From Trichuris trichiura (lineage: Eukaryota > Nematoda > Enoplea > Trichinellida > Trichuridae): 64,000 nt of DNA. Each line of letters starts with the position of its first letter. Position 1 is the first letter of the stretch. This document shows positions 36,946 to 48,274 of this stretch, in pieces. The translations under genes were made by a program, and so were the position numbers. The stretch lies in contig JBAJFE010000005.1 of the NCBI GenBank assembly GCA_037903355.1, positions 4,030,001 through 4,094,000 on the forward strand, in the 5' to 3' direction. The notes under the pieces were generated by a model. That model ran no database searches, was not told the origin of the DNA, and was given only the letters and a program-made list of their open reading frames with translations.

Positions 36946-39900
36946 ATTCTAGCGCGTTAAATATCTTATTCTGTAAACAGGGATGAAGCAACCTAAACGC
37001 AGAGCAATCAGGTGTACATCAAACGTATTAACGCTACAACACTCGTCCAAAAATAAAACTGTAACCTAGAAAGTAAATATGGTTAAGAATGGAAGCTAGT
37101 AATTTTGCGGGAGTTTGAAGAAACCAAAGTCTTGCAACTATTCAACAGGTTGGTCTCCCTTTGGAATTTGCAACGAGCTTTGCTGAGTAAATTGCCCAAA
37201 GATGTTCAACAACCTATACGCTGACGCGCGGTCATAATTGGCTAAAATATTCAGCTGTGCATGTACAATGCGGTAAACAGAAACTATTAAAACAAGTAAG
37301 AACACTTATACATTAGTTCTCTAACAGAACGATTATACCGACTTGAATACAACAGTTTTCCCACGCGGAAAAATTTGATGCTACTTATAGTTGCGTTAAT
37401 GTATTTCACCGTTCCGAAACAATATTATAAATTTACAAAAATGCCCAACACATCGCAAGAAACTTGAAAACTCTTTTATCAAAAGTGAGTACTGTACTTC
37501 ACAAGAATTACATGGAGCCGGAAAACCACAAGACGCTATTGCCGGAAAAACAGCACGGGAAATATTAAATGAGCATTGAAGTACAATACCCGCATAAAAG
37601 TGGAAATGAACACGATTTACCGGTACTTACAGCATCCAACATTTAGACAAGATAATTGAGCAAACGAAGCTATTAAACAACATTCAAAAAGTGGTAACTG
37701 AATCTAGTTTTTCCCCATAGCTACTTTTGAATCGGGAAAGCAAGGAATATAAATAACAAAAAACACGTCAACCTAACCGGTTTAAGAAGAAACATACTGC
37801 CGCTATTTTTCACGAGAAAATGGTAGTAAAAAAGTTTCGCGTTTGACTATATGACCTCGCGAGAGCAAATACGTATGACGCACCAAATAAGAGTAGTGAA
37901 GAATGCTTCCCTGCTTAAAAAAAGTTCGAAAGATCAGCGGCAGAACACAATTGTGGTTGCGAATATTCGCCATACGGATAGAGCAATTGACAACGCGTAA
38001 CAACAATTAAAGTTAATGGATTGGCAAGTATGCTGTACTTAATAAACATTACAACAAAGCCAAGACATCAAACGGGAACAAAATGAGTAAACTCGAACAT
38101 ACAGAGATCCGGGAAAGCTCAGATATCGTACTCAAAGATTTGCAAGATCGTATGATAGAAAAGTTTGAGATTTTCCCATTTTTGATGAAGTATGGCAATA
38201 ATTTTAGCACATTTGACAGCAGACTTTGCAGCTATCCATTAATATTTCTAAAAGCGAAGCAGTTATTGCACAGTAGTGCTTGATCTAGCAAAACTTTGAA
38301 GAAAGCTGAAATGCGCATGAAAAATAGCTCTACTTTTTCTAATAGCTGCTTTGCTTATCCATTTATTCGTATCGTTTTTGTTTTTCTTTAAAATTACAAG
38401 TGTTGGTGAGGATAAAGCTAACTTTATCCGTAGTAATATTTTACTAAGCCTAACGGACAAGCTACAAAGCACCCAATGGTCACAACAACATTGTACCAAT
38501 TTTTGCATTGTGCGGTCTGTAGAAAACGCGTCTTATCGAAATGATCACCGGAATGTATAGTGTTGTAGCAGCAGTGCAAGTGAAACGATGTGATAACTTA
38601 AACCCCTGTTGCCCAAGGTTTCCAGTTCGCTATGAAAAGATTACGCCAAGTAAGACAAGTCGGAAAGCATTGTCTGCTGCTTCATTAATAGAAGAAAACG
38701 CAGTACCGTTTTCTATCTGTTACTTTTGGATACAGTAATTATACTTTGAAAATTTTACTCCTGCTGTTTAGCCTTAGTGTAAATATCGTCTTGGTCAACA
38801 GCAGACGTTTCTCTGCAGGAAAATGTAGTTTACCATTACCTTACCTGCATTCAGTTACCGTACCACATTTCTGAGATGTACTCCGCTAAGATCCAAAAAA
38901 CTACTTTCTAAATGCAAATTTTCAATAGAGCAGCTGTGGAAGCGCGCAGATTAAATAACGAATGGAAGCTAAAATATAAACCGCGCGAAAATAGTCAGAC
39001 AACCCAAAGCTTAAAGTTTGGAAGTAGATTCGATAATCCGCTTTTCTTATTTTCCTCGGAGTTAACTAAAAAATTTCGCAGCTTATACTACCAGCTATCT
39101 GCTCTGGGAAACGTTTCTGTCAACTAGCGATTGTTTTGTAAAGTTTTGGCAAAATCACCAAATTTTTATTGACGTAATAAGCTCAAGCTTGTTTATAAGA
39201 AACCATGACGTTTTTTATATCAGCATTTCGTCTCAGCCGACCCCTATTTACTAGTTTTTCGTACTGTAGTGATATTCATGTTCGATATACTGTAAGTACT
39301 TGCGCTTCTTTAGTTGCGCAATGTTTGCTTCAAACCGTTGAAACCGTCAACTTTTATCTAATTCTTCATCTACTTTTCACGACCTTTTACAGGTTACGAA
39401 CTAACCGTTAGGAGACAATTCGCGCAAGCTCGTGACTTTTGCACAGTAAGTTCATACATTTTTCGTTGGTGCATTGTCAAAGCGATGCTTCTAGCAGCAG
39501 GTAACTGCTTCCTGCCTGACAGTTCTCAGTAGACGAAGATTTGTTTGACAAACCAAGCCTTTCCTCCAAGCGGTCTCGCGCTCACTTCTCTTTACACTGT
39601 AAACAATTTGTTACCTTGCGTCGAATGTGTACGCTTAAGAAAAAAGTGGTTCAATGTCAGCTCATTGGCGAATATCCATTACCTACGTCGGTGTGTCATA
39701 TGAACAGTTATGTTGCGCTCATTGGTGTCAACTTGAAAACTTGCTGCACGTTGAAAGAAGCTTCTCTTCACAGTCCTGAGGAGACCGCCTTCGCAGGGGT
39801 GAAATCAACGTCGCATTACGCGCGGATATGTCACGTAGAGAACAATTTAAAAAAGGCCGCAAAAGCAGTTCGCCCTCTTTTGCTCTCAAGAAACCGGCCG

Positions 39901-40444
39901 CTCAACGAGGTCATTCCGTTAAAGGAAAGTTGTCGATTCAACGAAAACGTATGCACATGTAAGGTAACCGTTTTGCGGGCTCTTCGCGACAGTCTTCTAT
40001 TCATCTTTGCGTCACAGATTCGCCGTTGGCCGTAAAGTACCGTTACGCTAAACGGAATGCAAAATCAACGGTGCAAAAAGTTTCCCGCGGGAATTGTCCT
40101 ACTTGAGCTGACCATTTCGAAAACCAAAATCACACCAGCAAAACAGCAATGACTTTTTGAATTTTGCCTACTTTATCACTGTGCGCAATGCTTCAGCCGG
40201 TCCGCCACTTGTTGAACGTTCAAATAGCATAAGGTGCTTTCAAACCGCTCACACTTTTGGTTGAAAAGTGAAATTAACCGTCCTCTTTTGAACAGGTCGA
40301 ACCGGTGCTGTTCATTGGCACAATTGGTAAGCAAAGAGCCTACTTGCGTTACAACTGTGGCCGCTATGACGCTCTCCCTCCGTCAGCAAAGCCTATGCTT
40401 TGGATAATCAAATATTCAAGATTTCATTGGATCTAAAGTCCAAA
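36946..40444. other. long intergenic region
   Basis: Positions 36946-40444 are AT-rich. Short ATG frames (38083-38283, 38541-38738) and a 164-codon frame without an early ATG (39541-40035, containing MCTLKKKVVQCQLIGEYPL) have no recognisable family or splice context. I do not call genes here. Confidence 0.4.
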
Positions 40445-41805
40445 ATGCATTCTCTCCATTGGGCAGTCTGCGTCGCTTCCTTATTCGTCTACATTCACGG
40501 ACGGCCAACTAAAAACTTGACCGGTTGGTGCTTCAAGAAGGATAGTTAAACAGGTGACCACTTTTGTTTGCAGAAAGTAATGCTTCTCCGCTGTTGAACT
40601 GGGGAAGGTTCTTCTTCTCCAAAGATGGTATTGTACAATCTCTTGCCAACAAGACTAAGGATAATCAGCCAGCCCAGACGTCTCCTACAAAACAAAGTAT
40701 TATCTTTTACTTGATAATAGAAAACTACTGAGATTCTTCCGGCGGCAAAACCTAAAGGGGATAACACTTAAGCTTGAATTTTAATTTTTTCTAAAAAGCA
40801 TAAAGCCAGCAGGATAGTGTAGTTCTATTTTTAACATTATTGATGAGAGAGTTAAAGGAAAAAAACCTATGTTACACTAAGCAGTGTGGATAAACTTGCT
40901 TGCTAATATTTGATATACGCAATGTAGTTCAATGATCGTAGAACCGTTAGCTAATTAAACCGATGAGTACGGTTTCACCATACAAGCAGACTAGGACTCA
41001 GTCAACCTGAAAACAGTTGAATGTAGGCTAACCGGCTGAGTTAAACTGAAGGTCGTTGTAGGGTAATTTTTGTCCATTGTAAGGTTGAACACAATTTGGC
41101 TAGCCGCTTTGTCGACCGTGCAATTGGAATGACGAGAAAAAAAAGACGTTTTCCCTTTCAGGGTATTGGGACATGAGATCCGTTCTTCAAAATATGGGCA
41201 TTGACTTGCGATCTCGGGACGAGGGGCTTTTTGACATTTTTGAACTATTCGATCCGTCCAAGATGGGTTTGTGCAACAGAAAAACGTGCGGCGACATTTA
41301 CAGGTTCCTCGACAAAATTCGCAACAGCAAATTTCTGCTCAACTTGCGCACGTTGTTCGCGCTGCTCAAGGACCAAGAAGGGCTCGACCTGCTGCAAATG
41401 CTTCTTACCAATCCCAATATGATACGCACCTTTTTGGGAAACCGCGGGGGCGTCAATGACTACGACGGCACAGATTATGTGACCGGGTTGGAGAAGCCTG
41501 ACAAGCCTGACATTGGATTCGTCATTGACGAAACGAAACGACCCGGCGACTACAACGATTACTACTTTGACGGAATACCAAACAATCCGAACGACCAAAT
41601 AATGACCATAAATAGACCTATACACGATGTGAATATCGGAACTATCAATGGGGAAATCAATGGCGAAATAGACGAAATGGGCAGTGGTACTACGACGACG
41701 AAAACGGTGGAACTTACCGCTCGACCTCAAGTTGACTACTACGCCTACTACTACGACGGTCAGAGGCAGCGTGGATCCGGATTATTTCCAGATATTGCTT
41801 CATAG
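40445..41805 (+). CDS. secreted acidic Asp/Asn/Tyr-rich protein, unknown family
   Basis: Two exons: 40445-40523 and 41162-41805, joined in phase 1 (donor CCG|GTTGGT, acceptor CTTTCAG), 240 residues. Exon 1 is a clear signal peptide, MHSLHWAVCVASLFVYIHG. The mature part starts with a helical domain (SVLQNMGIDLRSRDEGLFDI, LCNRKTCGDIYRFLDKI, LLKDQEGLDLLQMLL) with two nearby cysteines. A disordered acidic tail follows, rich in Asp, Asn and Tyr (NDYDGTDYV, GDYNDYYFDG, VDYYAYYYDG). An ATTAAA variant polyadenylation signal follows the stop. Function unknown; an extracellular matrix or cuticle-associated role is only a guess. Confidence 0.7.
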
Positions 41806-41994
41806 CCTAAAAACATTAAATATATACCTAATCAAATATTAAAATATATTCGGGTAGTAGTTTCTAAAACTTTTTTAAATTACTAACTTTTTATACTTAA
41901 AAAAACAGTGCAAAGTTAACAGAAACAACGTGGCGTCTTGAAAATATCGGTTTTTCATCGACGAGGAACAAAGGCTTTGATCAACAAGGCAAAT

Positions 41995-42273
41995 ATGGCA
42001 GAATACCGCTCTGACGCAAGTCTAGGAGTTGCCATTTTTGGAAAAGATGCTTTGAAGACGATTCCTATTAGGGCAATTTTCGCCGAAAACTACGCTTTTA
42101 CGCTTAAGAAGTTACGAGATGGAATGTTTGCGCCATCTGCTGTATTTACGAATGGAAAAACAACGTCCGTACTTTGGACCGCATACCTGAGCTTATTTCG
42201 GCTTATGGCTAAATGGGAAGACAATAAGGCGAAGGCGCCAAACCGAAAGAGAGATCTTTTTGAATTGAAATAG
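41995..42273 (+). CDS. hypothetical 92-residue protein
   Basis: Single open frame from ATG at 41995: MAEYRSDASLGVAIFGKDAL, then IPIRAIFAENYAFTLKKLRD and WTAYLSLFRLMAKWEDNKAK, ending in a basic tail. Composition looks protein-like, but there is no family and no splice evidence. It lies about 190 bp after the secreted protein gene on the same strand. Confidence 0.3.
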   Translation: MAEYRSDASLGVAIFGKDALKTIPIRAIFAENYAFTLKKLRDGMFAPSAVFTNGKTTSVLWTAYLSLFRLMAKWEDNKAKAPNRKRDLFELK

Positions 42274-42485
42274 AAGAGAGACAGTTTTGGTATCGAAAAA
42301 GAAGTATTCAATGGAAAGGTTGGATAAAACAAAGATTTTTGAAAAGCGACCACTTTACTCGATCGTAATGGCGTATTCACGAGTTGATGAAGGGGATTGC
42401 CCTTAGACGGTTTATATTTGCATAATGCTAGTCACGGAAGAGAAGTGTATTGTCCACCGTAGTTTAAAAAGGAATTAATCGCAAG

Positions 42486-42808
42486 TTAGCCACGATCGAT
42501 ATTTTCAAGCTGCCTCGAATAAACAGTGATGCAAAAATGCAACTTATACAGTCCCGTTTGTAGCCGCAGCCGACCAATGGTAAACGAAGGTGGCATTTCT
42601 ACGAATATATTTATACTTCCTTTTTGCACGTCGGGAAATCGTTTTAGCAGCTTAAGCACAAGCCAAATCAAAATTTTTATAGAAACGTCCCTTTCGATAG
42701 ATAGCTCAATGATATCTTTCGGCTTGACAATCTGAATGGACGCATTTAAGGCGACACAAAGCATTTGTAGTTGGCGGATGAATATTGACTGCACGCGGGT
42801 AGAAACTG
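42486..42808 (-). CDS. hypothetical protein, probable terminal exon
   Basis: A minus-strand frame after a TTTATTCCCGCAG acceptor (42806-42808). It reads STRVQSIFIRQLQMLCVALN, IQIVKPKDIIELSIERDVS, ILIWLVLKLLKRFPDVQK, FVEMPPSFTIGRLRL and stops at 42486. The mix of helix and strand looks genuine. The frame stays open upstream to 42938 without an ATG, so the first exon is unresolved. No family recognised. Confidence 0.4.
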
Positions 42809-42938
42809 CGGGAATAAAAAAAGGGACCTTTTTTTTTAAAATCCGTTTTCCATACGAGCTGTTTGGCCGTACAAGAAAGGATTGTGAGCACCCAAACGCG
42901 ATGACGTCATCGAGCGAGGATGAGCTGACGGCGTGCAA

Positions 42939-43550
42939 AAGATGTTACGTTTATTTGCATTTAAACGCCGGAACAATATTTAACCGCGAAAGGCGATGGC
43001 GCTTCGGTTAGGCGGAGCGCTTAATGCTCTCTCAATGCTAACAGAGCATACAGAAGCCGGTTCGCTAGCGTACATTTAAACAGCTGGCAAAACTCAACTT
43101 CAGCTTTTCCGTTCTGTCGAACTTAAGAGCCGTCTGTTTGCCTGAGAAAACGATAGCACAAATAAGGATAGCAATGAAAGGTGGATCAGCGATTGGCGGC
43201 AGCTAAAACGGAGCCAACCATTTCTCGAAATCGCACGTTCGCATTGGCGAGCCAATGGCAAAACCATTTTTATCATTTTTTTCCAAGTCTATCGGTTGCC
43301 CGCAATATTAAAGTTAAAATTTGTTGTCCATTTGCCTTTTCCGCCAATAATCTTTGCCGATCGTATAGCCTCAACTACGCTTTGTATTAATACTTAAGCG
43401 ACTTGATGTCATCATCACCTGTCAAGCCAACTTATATACGTCAGTCAAACGGTGTATCGCTACCGCATCCGGTGCGGTTGGATAATGGCTGCACTCGATT
43501 TTCTTTTGCTTACATAGCATTTGCCCTCAACTCGGTCCATCGTACAAATA
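42939..43550. other. upstream region of the mec-3-like gene
   Basis: Probable promoter region; no coding feature or recognised binding site can be supported by eye. Confidence 0.3.
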
Positions 43551-45691
43551 ATGACGACCGCTAACCTGCAGTGCTCCCATTGCCGGGAGATTATCCATGA
43601 CCGTTACTATATGCGAATAGGCAACGACGAGTGCCGACATGAAAAATGCGCAAGATGCATCGCATGCCAACAATCGCTCGTCAACGCCTGCTATTTGAAA
43701 GGCCACAAAATGTACTGCAAGCAAGACTACTTCAGGTATGCGCTAAATTGTATATTACCTTGTTTGGTAAAAAGAAATTATAGGCTATTCAGTCCGCATA
43801 GATGCTTCGTCTGCTGTTCAGGCATTGCCCCGTGTGATCAAGTATACAAAGTAACAATGGGCATATATTGCCATGCCCATTGTCATCGATGCTCTCTCTG
43901 TGAGGAACAGTTAAAAACCGGAGAAACAATGGCGTTGGATCGCCGTTACCAACGACTCTACTGTACGAAGCATACGAACCCGGACGAGATAGTAAGAGCA
44001 AACGCTACGATCAAACAGGAACAAGATCAAAGCGAACCGCCAAATGAGCAAAGACCATCCGACCAATCTGTCCCGAAAAAGGAAATTTCGCACGAAGGGA
44101 CTACTAGCATTGGTGACCGAATGGACGAAGTAAAGGATGGTATGACCAAGTCGCCGGCAATTGGCGAAACGGAGGTGCAAAGCGACAATGTTCCAATGGA
44201 ACAAGCAAAGCAGGCAAACGTTGCTGAAGATAAGATTCTTAGCGGACTATTGAAACGACGAGGTCCAAGAACGACTATAAAACCATTCCAACTTCAAATG
44301 TTAAATGACGCATTCACGAAAACTCCCAAACCGACAAAGCATGTTCGAGCCAAGTTGGCCTTGGATACTGGCCTTACTATGCGCGTCATACAGGTACGTA
44401 TACTTAGATGTTGTTACTCTTTAACAAAGCGAACTTAAAAGAACATTACGGTAGCATTGAAAATGCATGAAAGTGCTCAACGGTGACTGGCAGGTAAAAA
44501 GTCGATTAGTTATTCATACACACACTGTCGATCACTAACATTAAAGCAATAGATGAGAGAGCAGACGGTAGGTTAATCAGAAGGGACACGTTTGCAACGA
44601 TGACGGATATTTGTGACTGACTACCAAAGTGGGTGAACAGAGTTAGATATGTATACACATTGGTCGAATCGATCAATTCAAAGGGCTATTGCACTTTCTG
44701 TTTGCCTTTCTAAACGACCACCTGATTTGATCGTGCCGAAATTGGTTCGCCAACGATGGCGTCATTACGTCATCATCGCTAGGCGACGTCCAGATGTTGG
44801 TAGTCAACCTGTCTATACCGCCACCATCTGTCCCCCGCTCCCCCAAAAACGCGAGAATTGGAAAGCAACTTTCTTCGGTTAGATAAGCTAAACATTCTAT
44901 CATTAAATCATTAATAAAGAGGTTGGAAACAAAACCTTCGTCTAGAGATGCCAAATGAAAAAAATACAGAATGCTCAACCACCGTGAAAGTCGACCAAAA
45001 AAGGATTTTGCTGTAATTTTATAAATCGTACACCGTCGGGGGATGTCAACCAATGCCTAACGGATTTGCATGTCGTTAAAATGCCTTCTGTGCAAATAAT
45101 CTATGAACGTGTCAAAGCACTTTTCGCGAGAAGACGTTATCCGTATACAGATAAAGTAAACAGAAGAAGCGCGCTTCAATGGGATACTTAACGTTGGAGC
45201 GAAACGTTGCTTGTTCGCGTCCAACGTGTATGGATGAAAGTGACGAAGCAATGGAAACGATAGACAGAGACCATTGCTCGCGCATGAAAATCTCTAAGCT
45301 TCACAAAAGGTTGCTCTATTGGGGAAGCGATACTAGCCATTCTCCGGTAAATAATGTTGCCAGAGCTTACGCAACATTACTGTCTTCTGCCAATGAATGG
45401 ACTAATCTATTTTATGCAAATTTACGCGTGCAATCTTTTAAATCAAAAACCAAGTTTCGAACGTAACTTACCTGAGCGGAACTCCCCTTAACGAAACGAC
45501 CGGTGGAAGATTTAGAATGTTTACAGTATGCAAACTGTTAGAAACATTTTGTTCCAAAATAACTACACTTTCCTAAAAGGGGAATTAAGGTTAATTTTAA
45601 AAAAATAAGCCAACCTGTAATATGCTGAAAGGACAGTCGCTTCACGCAGTGCAACTTCTCGCAACACTTCATCCCTATCTCGCTTTCCAAC

Positions 45692-45725
<34 letters not shown>

Positions 45726-47402
45726 CCCTACCAACGGGTGAATGAGCAGTTATTACGGAAAATTTCAGAACAAGCATTTAACAGATTCGTAGCTTTTGGT
45801 ATCAACCTTGTTCCTTCGTCAGCGATGATGGTAATGCATCATGCATCCATTTGGCATTACCATCATTGCTGACGGCGGGAAAAGGTTGATCCCGAAAGCT
45901 ACGAATCTGTTAAGTGCTTGTTCCGAAATTTTCCTTAATAATTGCGCATCCATCCGTTGGTAGGGCATTTGCCTCACTTTGATTTCAGACCTTATCAACG
46001 GGCAATACTAAGCTGTATTGAAGAAATTGCCATCATGAAAATAATAATAATTTTATTATTGTTTGTTAGATCTTCTACGGGTTTTCCCGCTTTTTTTCTG
46101 TGTGACGGTATCTGTAACTAGATGAAACAATTGCTCCACGAAGGAATGGACAAGCGATTATTAGGAAAAAGTTCAGAAACAATACAATCAGTTCTTTGCA
46201 AAAAATACAACAATACGACTAGAGCGTTCCGAAAGCTCTGAATAAAGAGCTGAGTGTATCGTTTCTGAATTTTTCCTAATAATCGCTCATCCATTCGTTG
46301 GTAGAGCAATTGTTTCACCTAGTTACTGATACCATTACACAGAGAAAAAACGGGAAAAGCCGTAGAAGATCTAACAAACAATATTGAAGATGTGATGTTT
46401 TAGTACGGGACTGTATGTTTTCATATTTAAATGTCTTTATTACGGTTGCAGTGTCCCGTTGATGTGCCCAATAAACGCAGAAACTTCCTCCGGAGCTTTC
46501 GGGTCTTTTCGCGACCCGTCTTCAGCGGTCAGATTATGTGTCAATCTGACATAAGGTCCTTTAAAACGACCCAAGTCTCCCGCGGTTAAAAGCACCAGTC
46601 CCACATAAGGGGCGTGCCAGCACTCACTCTGTCATTTACCTGCGCTGAAGACGAGGACAGGAGATCCCCGAAAGCTTCGCAATTAAACAATTTTTTGAAC
46701 GGGTAGCTTTTCCATACAATAATGTTAACACTTTTCCGACTATGCTTTCTTTATATCTTGGCTTAGGCTTACGCTAGAGCGGATCAGGATAGCCGACATC
46801 GACGCAAGCATATCTAGAACATTTCTGGCTGCCGTGTTCAGCACTAACCTAATCCTAAGCCAAAATATAAGGACAGCGCAGCCACAGCGTAGCGTGAAGA
46901 CGGCACGCAGAGCCTTGCAGGTGGCGCCACTGTAGGCTTACGTGACCATAAGTAGTAAGACCTTAAAGGACTTCACTGCCAGGATGGAATTTATACTTTA
47001 TCTAAACATTGTTTGCTATTCTATATATATATATGTTTACATAAAAATTTATTTATTTATTTAATCAAAAGTCGAGTCGTTACAGAGAACAAAATATTAT
47101 TACACGTAACCGTAACAAATGACTAGAGCATTACTACGATGTTATTACAAAACGACATTATTACAAAATATTATTACACGTAACAAGTAACCGTTAGAAA
47201 ACATTCGCTGCCAAAAAAAGCAACAACAATTGGAAGACAGATTTCAATTTTAACTGTATCAAATTAACGAGCAGTCAATCAGTGTTTAGCTTTTAAGTAC
47301 TCTTTTTAAAACTTTGCAAGTGATTCATAATGCTCAGCCAAAAGCTACGCTCAATTAAAAGAGACGCTGCTCAATGACCATCTATCCATTGAACTTACGC
47401 AA

Positions 47403-47484
<82 letters not shown>

Positions 47485-47800
47485 GCATTCGTTGACAATC
47501 TATTATTTAGCTGAACTTTTAAAAATCAAACAACGACTTACCAATCGAGTGAGTCCTTACTGCTGGGCCGCGTACCGTTGTTCGTTCGTCTCGTGATGAT
47601 GGATAATATTTTCGCAGCGAAGAGCCGCATGAACAGACGCCACCACAGTAACTGATTTTCAGGTATGGTTCCAGAATCGGCGTTCCAAGGAGAGGCGTCT
47701 GAAGCATTTGTGCAATTGGATCCGCGAAAACGAAAGAAAAACATTGGCATTTCGCATAGGCGCAGCCGTTCCACCCGCGTCCAAGGATGTAACCAAATAG
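43551..47800 (+). CDS. mec-3: LIM-homeodomain transcription factor, MEC-3 type
   Basis: Three exons: 43551-43735, 43784-44393 and 47663-47800, phases consistent, 310 residues. LIM1 is CSHCREIIHDRYYMR to CIACQQSLVNACYLKGHKMY; LIM2 starts RCFVCCSGIAPCDQVYKV. A Glu/Lys-rich linker follows, then the homeodomain GPRTTIKPFQLQMLNDAF, KHVRAKLALDTGLTMRVIQ joined to VWFQNRRSKERRLKHLCNW. The KHxRAKLALxTGLxMRVIQ and RRLKHLCN stretches are closer to C. elegans MEC-3 than to Lim1/LIN-11. Family knowledge: MEC-3 with UNC-86 specifies touch receptor neurons. The homeobox is split between Gln and VWFQ by a 3269 bp intron, a position often used in LIM-HD genes. The tail after the homeodomain is short. Confidence 0.92.
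45693..45724. repeat. (TAA)n microsatellite, about 10 units
   Basis: Uninterrupted TAA units immediately abutting the left arm of the foldback element at 45722. Confidence 0.9.
45722..45969. mobile_element. foldback (MITE-like) element 1
   Basis: The 94 bp left arm (45722-45815) starts AATGCCCTACCAACGG. The right arm (45876-45969) ends CCGTTGGTAGGGCATT, its reverse complement. Inside, ACAGATTCGTAGCTTTTGG pairs with CCCGAAAGCTACGAATCTGT. Even the loop is palindromic (GATGATGGTAATGC / GCATTACCATCAT). No coding capacity. Almost the whole 248 bp can fold on itself. Confidence 0.8.
46057..46384. mobile_element. foldback (MITE-like) element 2
   Basis: The left end, TATTGTTTGTTAGATCTTCT, is mirrored by AGAAGATCTAACAAACAATA at the right end. 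Further in, TTTTCCCGC pairs with CGGGAAAA, and GAAACAATTGCT with AGCAATTGTTTC. GCGATTATTAGGAAAAA pairs with TTTTTCCTAATAATCGC. Parts of the arms resemble element 1 (GCGCATCCATCCGTTGGTAG against GCTCATCCATTCGTTGGTAG), so the two belong to related families. No coding capacity. Confidence 0.8.
46490..46680. repeat. inverted pair of hairpin motifs (copies 2 and 3)
   Basis: The left part reads CTCCGGAGCTTTCGGGTC, loop, GACCCGTCTTCAGCGG. The right part, in opposite orientation, reads GCGCTGAAGACGAGG through CCCCGAAAGCTTCG. The CTGAAGA and CCCGAAAGCT words face each other. The left copy matches the motif near 26920. Possibly the ends of a small mobile element. Confidence 0.55.
46750..46975. repeat. 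dispersed element with inverted interior, copy 2
   Basis: TATATCTTGGCTTAGGCTTA on the left and CCTAAGCCAAAATATAAGGA on the right form an inverted repeat. GCAGGTGGCGCCACTG near the right end is shared exactly with the copy at 27697-27945. Confidence 0.55.
47405..47484. repeat. (TAA)n microsatellite, about 26 units
   Basis: About 80 bp of uninterrupted TAA/AAT, 180 bp before the last exon of the mec-3-like gene. Length polymorphism is likely. Confidence 0.95.
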
Positions 47801-48274
47801 TTGACAACAATTCCATCTCCATCCAACCCGTCAACAATAGCAACAACAACAACAACGCGGTGGGCTGCTGCTGCTGTCGCCATTGCAGCTTCCCATCTTC
47901 GGACGTTTTCTTTCTTCCAAGTAAAAAGAGAGAGAGAGAGAGCACCGCAAACAATGCAATTGTTTTACTTGCAACGTTGCGTGCACCTATCGCGCTTCAA
48001 TTCGAACAGTATCGCGCCGACAAAGATGGCAGACCACCAACGGGATGGATGACATATGTGATAATGGCAATTTTAAAATGACAAGACGGAGGTACATTTT
48101 GTACGAGGTGTTGCATACAGTATACTGGTCGGCCGACAAACCCGTACGCGCTTTCAAATGAGCCGACCGATAGTGTTAACGTCTAATCAACTAGTTAGAG
48201 GTAAAACCTGTAAAAACAAATAAGTTATTACCAAGTGACGACGTTCACACCAATTTCCTCTAGTCGCAGCGCGC

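Larger units (their letters stand above)
44394..47662 (+). other. 3.3 kb intron splitting the homeobox, repeat-rich
   Basis: Donor GTACGT at 44394, acceptor TTTTCAG ending at 47662. It holds TAA microsatellites, two related foldback elements, inverted hairpin motifs and a dispersed element copy. Chance frames on either strand (for example 44673-45053) look non-coding. Confidence 0.85.

Noticed and set aside
39541..40035. 164-codon plus-strand frame with many Cys and Lys
   Set aside because: No early ATG, no signal peptide, no splice context and no family; plausible by chance in a window of this size.
42873..42910. Candidate first exon MTSSRLGAHNPF for the minus-strand gene at 42486-42808
   Set aside because: Its donor phase does not match the downstream exon frame.
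44673..45053. 126-codon minus-strand frame in the homeobox intron
   Set aside because: No family, no transposase or polymerase motifs, and surrounded by non-coding repeats.
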